NCBI GenBank assembly: GCA_947462815.1
Contig: CANHQR010000026.1
Span: 1 to 45,111, forward strand
DNA from: Pseudobdellovibrionaceae bacterium
GTDB taxonomy: Bacteria > Bdellovibrionota > Bdellovibrionia > Bdellovibrionales > JAMPXM01
DNA length: 45,111 nucleotides
Direction of reading: 5' to 3'
The translations under genes and the position numbers were made by a program. The notes under the pieces are model-generated. The model ran no database searches. It was not told the DNA's origin and saw only the letters and a list, made by a program, of their open reading frames with translations. Of this stretch, positions 16,045 to 22,991 are shown one piece after another. The number at the start of each line of letters is the position of its first letter. Positions within the stretch are counted from its first letter, which is position 1.

Positions 16045-16758
16045 TCACACCGTTTTGATCTGCGAAGTCTTCGACTTGGAGGGTCCAGCCTTTTCAAAAC
16101 CAGCTGCTGCGGGATAGGCAACGCCGAAGGTCGTGAAGTCGCGTGAACGTAAGGACTCAATCAAACGATTGGAGTGCAGATCGATTTCCGAGAACAACTT
16201 CGATTGCCTTGCGTGCAGGAAGGAGTAGACCACCATCACCGGAATAGCGACCAGAAGTCCCGCTGCCGTCGCATGCATCGCCAACGAGATACCATCCGCA
16301 AGCAACGTCTGCTTTTGCGACGGATCGGCAAAGCTCACCGCTTTAAACGACATGATCAAGCCTACGACAGTTCCCAATAGACCGATCAGGGTCACGACGT
16401 TCGACACCATCGAGAGATACGAAAGGTTCTTCGAAATTCCAGGAGCAACTTCAGAAGCTGCGATATCCAGTGACTGCTCAATGGCCGAGTCATCACGGTC
16501 TGCACGCTCGAGAATTCGCTTCACGACCTTGGCGAGGGGCTTCTTCTCATTGGCACCACACAGGGTAATCGCCTCTTCGATTTTGTCCTCTTCGACCAGC
16601 TTCAGGATCTTGCCCATGAATTCCTGAGAATTCATTGAGTAGTCAAAGTACAAAGCTCGGACCCGTTCAAAGATCAGCCCCAAAGCAAACAATCCCATCA
16701 AGCCAATTGTGGCGTCGATCATATAATTGTCGACAGCCCATTTCATCAGTGCGTCCAT
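16045..16758 (-). CDS. MotA/TolQ/ExbB-family proton channel protein (AglR-like)
   Basis: A 237-residue inner-membrane channel subunit with three transmembrane helices: about 10-30 (MIDATIGLMGLFALGLIF), then the pair at about 117-140 (SMVSNVVTLIGLLGTVVGLIMSF) and 150-180 (DGISLAMHATAAGLLVAIPVMVVY), which contain the conserved LLGTVVGLI and AMHATAAGLLVAIP blocks of the TolQ family. A cytoplasmic helical region lies between. The start ATG 16758 follows GGGGGAAAAG, so it is favoured over ATG 16770 and the TTG at 16800. With the two ExbD proteins and the FHA/AgmX protein it forms a four-gene motor operon like AglRQS-GltG. Whether it drives gliding or another envelope process cannot be told from this window. 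Confidence 0.9.
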   Translation of the reverse strand: MDALMKWAVDNYMIDATIGLMGLFALGLIFERVRALYFDYSMNSQEFMGKILKLVEEDKIEEAITLCGANEKKPLAKVVKRILERADRDDSAIEQSLDIAASEVAPGISKNLSYLSMVSNVVTLIGLLGTVVGLIMSFKAVSFADPSQKQTLLADGISLAMHATAAGLLVAIPVMVVYSFLHARQSKLFSEIDLHSNRLIESLRSRDFTTFGVAYPAAAGFEKAGPSKSKTSQIKTV

Positions 16759-16864
16759 CTTTTCCCCCATACGTTCCAACCGTTGCCGGTTTTGTTTCAA
16801 TTTCGTTTTGAATTCGTTTCAATCTTGTTTCGACTTAACTTCGCAAACTCACTTCCAAGCGGAC

Positions 16865-17830
16865 TCATCCACCCGACGCGCGCTTCGTATTCGCTGCAAC
16901 TTGGATCGCAGCGCTCGAATCCCCTAACTTTGCGAAGTAGGCTTGAATCTGGGCCTCGGCCTTCGACTCAAGCTGCACGAACTTCACTCCGTAGAAAACC
17001 GGAGTGCGTGCATCGCGGACAAAAGGGGTGAACTTCTTCGAGACGATTTCGCCTCGAGCTGCAAAGGCTGGAAGTCCATCCACTGCCGAAAAGTGCAAGT
17101 TGACGATCTGTCCGGGCATTAAGGTCGCATTTTGAATCAATAGGCCGCTACCGCCCCGACTGGCTTCGTACATGCGAGCCGGGCTCACCTGGCGCTGATC
17201 ATGAACCAGCACATTGTTTTCCAATCGGATTCGCCGGTGTTGGCGTTTTGCAAAAACCTCGCGAGCTTCTTGACGACGCATCAGCTCTCGCATGGCAACC
17301 GCGTTGAATTCTTCGTGTTCCGCGATTCTCACCCAGCGCTCCATTCCAGCTTTCCAGACATGGTCAAACTCGAAGATCGTTTTCTCTTGGAGAGCGCGTA
17401 CCACACCCAGGTAGGTGAAAGGACCAAAGCGCTGTTGACCACGCATCACGAACCACTCGATCGCATCGGACTCGGCCAGACCGCCAATTGCCGTAACCAC
17501 TTGCACAGCATCTAAATTTAAATTCGTCTGAGCCGAAGCCGTATTTTCTGCCTCTGAAGTTCGGGTCGCCATTCGGGAATCTTCTGAGGACTGTGTCTTG
17601 GGCGCGGGAGCTACGGGCGCCTTCGGCTTGCGCGCCATCAGTAGCGAGGACATTTCAGGACGTTGAGCAAACTGAAGAATCAGAATCCAATCCTGAGCTG
17701 CTGCATCCCAAACGAAGTCCGTCACAGCGAGACTGTTGGTCGCAAGCATCTGTGCGATCTGCTCCAGAGTGAAAGGCCCTAACGTCTCACCACCGCGAGA
17801 CACATGGTACTGGACCGATTGAGCTGACAT
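16865..17830 (-). CDS. Double GYF-domain plus PilZ-domain protein
   Basis: A 321-residue cytoplasmic protein. Two GYF_2-type domains are visible: YHVSRGGETLGPFTLEQIAQML...FVWDAAAQDW (about 8-49) and WFVMRGQQRFGPFTYLGVVRAL...HVWKAGMERWVRI (about 125-170), separated by an A/P/T-rich linker. The C-terminal ~120 residues start RQHRRIRLENNVLV and include SRGGSGLLIQNA and FYGVKFVQLE, the pattern of a PilZ c-di-GMP receptor; however, the usual RxxxR and (D/N)xSxxG motifs are only partly met (QHRRIR; SRGGSG), so ligand binding is uncertain. GGAGGT lies 7 bases before ATG 17830. It precedes the motor operon by about 100 bp. A GYF domain also occurs in the Myxococcus motility protein GltJ/AgmX, which supports a functional link. 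Confidence 0.8.
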   Translation of the reverse strand: MSAQSVQYHVSRGGETLGPFTLEQIAQMLATNSLAVTDFVWDAAAQDWILILQFAQRPEMSSLLMARKPKAPVAPAPKTQSSEDSRMATRTSEAENTASAQTNLNLDAVQVVTAIGGLAESDAIEWFVMRGQQRFGPFTYLGVVRALQEKTIFEFDHVWKAGMERWVRIAEHEEFNAVAMRELMRRQEAREVFAKRQHRRIRLENNVLVHDQRQVSPARMYEASRGGSGLLIQNATLMPGQIVNLHFSAVDGLPAFAARGEIVSKKFTPFVRDARTPVFYGVKFVQLESKAEAQIQAYFAKLGDSSAAIQVAANTKRASGG

Positions 17831-18198
17831 CGTCTGACCTCCGTCGCTCTTTCCCTATCGATCGCGATGACGTTAGTCTTGAGTCGAGGTTTGACCATCG
17901 TCTCAAGTTAGGTCGCCAAATTCCCTAAGTTCCCAAAGTCTTGGGGTTTTACGGAAATGGACTAAGGCATTTCGTCGAACTTATGGCCATCAGGCTGTAG
18001 GGCCGCTTTGCAATCGAACAGGGCCAGGCAGGTCCGGTCATTCACAAACCGGGCGCTAGATGCGCCTTTCAATAAGGCTGAGTACGGGATCAGTTCCAAC
18101 CCGTTGGACGTGGAGGCAATGGCAACGAGTGACGGAGTTGCTCGGGGGCTGCGGCTGGAGGAGGCGAGACGAACGAACTGCAAGACGAATCCGCGACT
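17831..18198. other. Intergenic region, no supported gene
   Basis: 368 bases between the penicillin-binding protein gene and the GYF-PilZ gene, both on the minus strand. It should contain the promoter of the latter and possibly the terminator of the former. A small hairpin CCCAA-AGTC-TTGGG at 17932-17945 is followed by GTTTT on the plus strand but no plus-strand gene precedes it. A 73-codon minus frame here has only a TTG start and no ribosome site, so it is not called. Confidence 0.5.
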
Positions 18199-19710
18199 TC
18201 AGCGACCAGCGTGCGTGGAACTCGGGCGTCGATTCTCCACCGCCGATGAAGTCAATTCGTGGGTAAAGAGTGACTCGGCGAGAGTCGCCGACTTCACGCG
18301 CCACTTCTCTTCGTTCACGGTGAGAGCCGCGACGGCGATCTTTCTTGTGCCGTCGGACATGTAGCCGACGAACCAATCGCACTTTCCTCGGGGATGAAGG
18401 CCGGTCAACGAACCCGTCTTCCCCCCGACTTCGACTTCATCAAATGCCCGACGTCGCAGAGCTTTGCGGAAGGCTTGACGAGACGTGCCTGATTCAACAG
18501 TCGCACGGAAGAGCCGACGCATCGACTTAGCTGTTGTCGCGTCAATGGCGTGAACCGCAAGCCGCGGCTCGGCGCTATAGAGCAAGTTTCCTTGATGATC
18601 GACCACATTCTCAATCATCCATGGCTCCATCATCGCGCCGTCGTTCACCACAGCCGCGGCGATCATTGCGCCCTGCAAGGGAGACATCGTGTTATCCTGC
18701 GTATATCCGGAAGCCGCGCTCACAACGCTCCAGGGGTCTTCCGCAGAGAAGCGTGAATAACCGACATCCACTGGAACATCAGCGCGAATCGGATGATTGA
18801 AATGAAATCTTTCAGCATATTCGCGCAGGACTTCGGGACCAGCGTAGAACAAACCTAGTTTTCCAAAGATCGTATTCACGGATGCTCCGAAAGCCTCTCG
18901 AACCGACATTCGGCGCGTCCAACGATTCTCCTTCTGCGTGATGACGTTGCGCTTGTAGAGCGTGTGATTAGATCCCTGAAAGGGAACCAAAGTGTCGGGC
19001 GTCACTTTCTGGGTATCAAGCACGGCGCCCGCTGTAACGACTTTGAAGATCGATGCGGCCGGAAAACTCGCCTTGAGTGCAAGGTTCTCTTCCGAGGGAC
19101 GCCCGGATCGATGTGAACTCATCGCCAGAATTCGACCCGTGGTCGCATCCATCGCGACGATCACGCCATAATCAGGGCGATAGTTCTTCAGCAGGCGATC
19201 AGAGACACGTTGAAGATCTTCATCAAGAGCGTAATCAATCTTTGCTTGCACGGGGATCGAGGCGATCTCGAGTTGAATATTCTCAGGAAGTTGGTTCTTA
19301 CGAACGGCTTCGCCCAAATGCTTGGACAGTTCTTCTTTGGTGACCAACTGTCGCTGCAACTCACTCGCAAGCTCAGCTTTCGGATTTTCCGCACCAAAGC
19401 TAAACGAAAGTCCTCGTGACGTCCAAACGGCAAAGCTCACCGCCATCAGTCCAGCTGTCACAACCAGCAGGCCCATGCGTGCGGGTTGCGCGATCGTCTG
19501 GCGAACCATACCCCGCGCCAATCTGCGGCTGTAAAAGAAACCGGCGATGCAGAGATTTCTCAGAACCAACAGAGCTCGAAGTAAGACGACAAAGACCCAA
19601 CCCACGACATGGGTCGCAGGCTTCCACCACGCACGCTTTGGATCGACTTGGCGTCGCGGCTCTTTGGAAGAGCGTCGGAATGATTCGGGATTGTAATCTT
19701 TCATCAACAT
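18199..19710 (-). CDS. Penicillin-binding protein, transpeptidase domain
   Basis: A 503-residue membrane-anchored DD-transpeptidase acting in the periplasm on peptidoglycan. There are hydrophobic segments at about 32-60 and 78-97. The penicilloyl-serine transpeptidase motifs are in order: SxxK as ASIFK (S220, K223), SxN as ASVNT (S277-N279) and KTG as GGKTGSLTG (431-433). The sequence between, including the DPWSVVSAASGYTQDNTMSPLQGAMIAAAVVNDG region, is typical of FtsI/PBP2-like transpeptidase domains, but no classical PBP dimerisation domain is present and the N-terminal part is short. It is therefore a compact monofunctional enzyme; a class-D beta-lactamase is less likely given the domain length. 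ATG 19710 has AGGA about 11 bases upstream. No obvious operon partner. Confidence 0.87.
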   Translation of the reverse strand: MLMKDYNPESFRRSSKEPRRQVDPKRAWWKPATHVVGWVFVVLLRALLVLRNLCIAGFFYSRRLARGMVRQTIAQPARMGLLVVTAGLMAVSFAVWTSRGLSFSFGAENPKAELASELQRQLVTKEELSKHLGEAVRKNQLPENIQLEIASIPVQAKIDYALDEDLQRVSDRLLKNYRPDYGVIVAMDATTGRILAMSSHRSGRPSEENLALKASFPAASIFKVVTAGAVLDTQKVTPDTLVPFQGSNHTLYKRNVITQKENRWTRRMSVREAFGASVNTIFGKLGLFYAGPEVLREYAERFHFNHPIRADVPVDVGYSRFSAEDPWSVVSAASGYTQDNTMSPLQGAMIAAAVVNDGAMMEPWMIENVVDHQGNLLYSAEPRLAVHAIDATTAKSMRRLFRATVESGTSRQAFRKALRRRAFDEVEVGGKTGSLTGLHPRGKCDWFVGYMSDGTRKIAVAALTVNEEKWRVKSATLAESLFTHELTSSAVENRRPSSTHAGR

Positions 19711-19913
19711 TTATGGTCGCGATTCCTGTTCAATGCGTCAACCCTAGCTCGACTTTTACGTCTCAATTTCGATCCGCGCCGAGCCTCGCAAATTCTCTCG
19801 GGCGCGAGCTCTGTCAGACGTGCTGTTTAAGGACTGGTCAGTATTCTGGACTTTTTGGATCTTCTACCAACAAGTCACATGATCGATCTGATCAGTGTCA
19901 GACGAAAGGGACT

Positions 19914-21485
19914 TCAATCGAGCAACGAGTTCACTCTAAGCCGCACGTCCGAAAAGTCGAGGCTGCGCGATGAAACCGGTTGCCGATTGCGAAGAATCCA
20001 ACGCGAGCGATTAAACTTTTGCAGCTCGACCACTTCGCTGACGCTGATCTCACCCGCTTGCGTCCGCATTTGCGAGGCAATACTTCGCTGCTCCTCCATG
20101 CCATGGCAGCGAGACGCACAAGGCACGGAATCGCTAGGCCGTGGTGTACGCCACTTGCCGCCCTTGAGTTCAAGCTTTAAGCCATCCGATGAGGGTCGAC
20201 CCAAGACTCGCCATCGTCCCTGACTCGACCAGGCCGCATTTCCAGCAAAGTAAGTTCCGTCACTTCGAAATCGAAACACCCAACTCGCTTCATACTCCTC
20301 TCGCTCATCGCTTTTCAGCTCGCGATCGAGAACTTTAGCAAAGTCCACGGCGCGCCAGGCCTTAACTTCCTCTTGTTCAGGAACCTGAGCACCTCTGAGC
20401 ACGATGGGAGTTGCAATTGCACGTCTGAGCAGTTGCACTTCGGAGATGCGAGCGCGATCTCGAGCCAACGGCTGTTCGGAAGTCCCCGAGTGAACGCCTC
20501 GAAGCGAGAAACTGATTTGACGTGTCTTCACTCCGTTAGCCCAGGGTGAATCTCCTGTAACCAAATCTGCAAAGCGAAAGTCTTGAGCAAAGCGCGTATC
20601 ACGTAACGGTAGAATCAAGCCTCGACTCAGGCCGGGGATCTGCACCTCCACATCATGCGGACGACCACTCGACGGCCAAGCCTCAAGAGGCAATTGGTCT
20701 CCCAACCAGATTCGTAGACCGTCGAACTCGACCTCTTCGGTCAAATTCAACTTGCCGCGATCAGGACCCTCCGCCATCGGCACACCGTCCGCCCACGAAA
20801 CTGTGGAGTCTGAATTGACCCGAACCCATTTCGGCATCTGCAGGGGTGGATCCGTGAGCAGCTCAATCTTTTTCAGACACACGCCTGATGATTCGCGAAA
20901 CGCGAGACTGATACTCTGAACCTTTTCCCCGCTATTTTCGAGCCGCCAGGTCAACTGCGATCGACCGCCCTCGAGAAGTTCCGTCCTACGCAAATGATCC
21001 AGCCACACCTCGGCCGCATCGCTGAAGTCAGCGCCACAGCTTTCAATTTGGATGCGCTTCAATTGCACGCCTCGATCAAACAGATAGATGACTTTGGAGT
21101 GACGTTGCTCTTTGGGGAATTGAATACTCTCACCCCAGAGTGCCCCCCAAGCATCTCCTTGAGATGTGGGTGTCGAATAAGCCAACTCAATCTGCGCCAC
21201 TCGTGCAACATCCGTTGGGACAAGCTTTTCGCGAACCCCTGAATTGGCAGAGCCTCTTGAAAACGAGGTTGAAGCCGGCGCACGCGACTCGGGCTCGAGC
21301 TCTGAAACAATTTGCGACGAAGCGATTTCGATAGATGTTAAAGCAAACATCGTCGCCATCGCAGATCGCAAGGTCCCTGCCGCACCCCGCACTGAAAACG
21401 CCGACCTTCGCGATGGCGCGTTAGGGTTGAGCCGGCCTCTCTGCAGGAAGCTTGGCCTCGCAATAGGGATCCCGAATCGCAACAA
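19914..21485 (-). CDS. Hypothetical exported protein
   Basis: No family recognised. The ~520-residue product has a modest hydrophobic segment near residues 38-58 (RSAMATMFALTSIEIASS) that could be a signal peptide, then mostly beta-type sequence. Two stretches (about 95-220 and 265-360) alternate charged and hydrophobic residues with repeated QISF/ISLAF and LRIWLGD phrases, as in carbohydrate-binding or discoidin-like sandwiches. Near the C-terminus, SWVFRFRSDGTYFAGNAAWSSQGRWRVLG resembles the strand pattern of lipocalin-like or META-like domains. The start is uncertain: GTG or ATG candidates exist between 21485 and 21350, and the longest form overlaps the upstream gene by 65 bases. Together with that gene it forms a two-gene set. 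Confidence 0.7.
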   Translation of the reverse strand: MLRFGIPIARPSFLQRGRLNPNAPSRRSAFSVRGAAGTLRSAMATMFALTSIEIASSQIVSELEPESRAPASTSFSRGSANSGVREKLVPTDVARVAQIELAYSTPTSQGDAWGALWGESIQFPKEQRHSKVIYLFDRGVQLKRIQIESCGADFSDAAEVWLDHLRRTELLEGGRSQLTWRLENSGEKVQSISLAFRESSGVCLKKIELLTDPPLQMPKWVRVNSDSTVSWADGVPMAEGPDRGKLNLTEEVEFDGLRIWLGDQLPLEAWPSSGRPHDVEVQIPGLSRGLILPLRDTRFAQDFRFADLVTGDSPWANGVKTRQISFSLRGVHSGTSEQPLARDRARISEVQLLRRAIATPIVLRGAQVPEQEEVKAWRAVDFAKVLDRELKSDEREEYEASWVFRFRSDGTYFAGNAAWSSQGRWRVLGRPSSDGLKLELKGGKWRTPRPSDSVPCASRCHGMEEQRSIASQMRTQAGEISVSEVVELQKFNRSRWILRNRQPVSSRSLDFSDVRLRVNSLLD

Positions 21486-22629
21486 TGGGCGCTCCTTGCC
21501 GTTTGCGAAATGGCTGCGCGAAGAAGGATAGGACCACTTCCGTGGTGATCACGAACCCTCTCCCACTTTCATCATAAGCTATGGCTTCCTGCTGTTCGAG
21601 AGGAGAAAAGTGAATCACCTTCGATTCATTGAACTCCACTTGATCCGCCTTAGCCTCCAATCGAGTCTCAACGACGGCGCTGTAGGTGAGCAACAAAACT
21701 CGACTTCGGTCCGGAGAAATCGCCATACCGGTAACTAAGCCTGCTAGACCTTTGTCGCGGATCAGATTCGGCACATCGATCTGACCTACATAATGGGCGG
21801 TCGGCCAACCCGGGCCTTCGAGTTTCACGAGTTTTGACTTCGATGTGGGGGGCAGCGACTTTGACGCGTTTGCAGTTTGATCTCGCCAACGGAGGCGATA
21901 GATCTCCGCAGGTTCGGCCAGTTGCTTTTTTCGATCCTGCTGCTTGGTCACAATGAGTCCCTCCGCATCGGACAACACTCGGAACGCCTCGGCGTTTCGA
22001 GCGCCTTTCGGGTACCGAAAGTGAAAGCTCCAAATCGGAGCGATCGCTTCGCTCGTCGACACCTTGGAAGCCTCTTTACGACTTGCTGCCTCGATGTCTT
22101 TCCAAAGAAAAAAATGAATCACGGCCGAAGGGCGTCGTCGACGGTTGTCGCCGATATCTGCGATCGCCACGCAAGTCTCACCTTGGGCGATGCGCCCAGG
22201 GCACGGGGCAACATCCAGATCTTCGGTATCCCAAGGACGGATCTTCAAGGCGACCTCGCGAACGTCGGAGCCATCAAAGCGGCTCAGAAAAATTCGGCCA
22301 TCGTCACCCGAATCGTTGATGATCGCCCATCGGCCATCTGGGGTCCTCGCGAGTCCGCTGGCCTCATCGATCTTCGAACTGGCGAAATGGCCGACAATCT
22401 CGCTGCGGGCCTCACCTTGACGATCCTCCGCCCTCTGACCAAAACCATCTTGAGTGCCACTCGAAACCAGACATGCCGCCCGCGCCATTTCACTGAGTAA
22501 AATGAAGCCTGTGACGAAGAAAAAGCCCAAAAGGCCCCCAAACAGATCTCGCCCACAGAATCTTCGAACTCGATTCCAACCGCCCTGCCGCTCCCGACCT
22601 TTTGCGATGATTTGCACTTGCCGCTCCAT
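21421..22629 (-). CDS. Hypothetical exported beta-propeller-like protein
   Basis: A 402-residue product whose N-terminal hydrophobic segment at about 29-50 (DLFGGLLGFFFVTGFILLSEMARAAC) looks like a signal peptide. The remainder has blade-like phrases typical of propeller proteins: SSKIDEASGLARTPDGRWAIINDSGDDGRIFLSRFDGSDV, DTEDLDVAPCP, CVAIADIGDN, NAEAFRVLSDAEGLIVTKQ, LVTGMAISPDRSRVLLLTYSAVVE and EAIAYDESGRGFVITTE. The pattern of DEASGL, EDLD and NAEA at successive blades suggests a phytase-like or SdiA-regulated-like propeller, though catalytic residues cannot be assigned. Substrate and role are unknown. It starts ATG at 22629 with weak GAGA upstream, and is divergent from the hydrolase at 22986. 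Confidence 0.72.
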   Translation of the reverse strand: MERQVQIIAKGRERQGGWNRVRRFCGRDLFGGLLGFFFVTGFILLSEMARAACLVSSGTQDGFGQRAEDRQGEARSEIVGHFASSKIDEASGLARTPDGRWAIINDSGDDGRIFLSRFDGSDVREVALKIRPWDTEDLDVAPCPGRIAQGETCVAIADIGDNRRRRPSAVIHFFLWKDIEAASRKEASKVSTSEAIAPIWSFHFRYPKGARNAEAFRVLSDAEGLIVTKQQDRKKQLAEPAEIYRLRWRDQTANASKSLPPTSKSKLVKLEGPGWPTAHYVGQIDVPNLIRDKGLAGLVTGMAISPDRSRVLLLTYSAVVETRLEAKADQVEFNESKVIHFSPLEQQEAIAYDESGRGFVITTEVVLSFFAQPFRKRQGAPIVAIRDPYCEAKLPAERPAQP

Positions 22630-22985
22630 CTAAGTCTCTAGGATTGCTCAATTATTAATGAACTCCAAGCCGATTCCTCGCCCTTCACGCCCCCCCCCGG
22701 AGGCGACTCTGTCGATCAAGTCTGCAGGCGCGGTAAAGCTTTCAAGCCCCTCGCCATGCGCCCCCCACTCCCCTAAAATGCCTCCGAGTCGATCGAACCT
22801 CTGATGAAGATGAAAGTGCTGCCCGTGATTCCCGTCCAAGCGGCGCAAGGACCTCGCAACCTGGATTCGCACACAGCCATTCGAGTCAGAAGTTGAATCA
22901 GCTCAGAATCCGAGAGACTGAACTCTCGAGCCCTCGAAAGCTCATTATGCTTGGCCCCTACGACTCGGTAAAGGAGTGCAACAAA
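22630..22985. other. Divergent intergenic region
   Basis: 356 bases between the propeller-like gene (minus) and the hydrolase gene (plus). It must hold both promoters, though no strong -10/-35 pair stands out. It is cytosine-rich near 22690-22760. A possible relic of an HNH-type gene on the minus strand is listed separately. Confidence 0.45.
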
Positions 22986-22991
22986 ATGCAC
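22773..22991 (-). pseudogene. Possible relic of an HNH-endonuclease-family N-terminus
   Basis: A short minus-strand frame reads SLSDSELIQLLTRMAVCESRL (about 22916-22855), which resembles the start of the HNH/DUF222-like proteins common in Bdellovibrio-type genomes (LSxxELLxRLxxLVxxER). It then stops making sense and ends early; continuing similarity would require a frameshift. It overlaps the promoter and first codons of the plus-strand hydrolase gene. This may be chance. Confidence 0.2.

Noticed and set aside
17962-18183. 73-codon minus frame in the gap after the penicillin-binding protein gene
   Set aside because: TTG start without ribosome site and no recognisable sequence features.
18199-19710. 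Class D beta-lactamase
   Set aside because: SxxK, SxN and KTG are shared, but the length, two N-terminal hydrophobic segments and FtsI-like middle blocks favour a transpeptidase.
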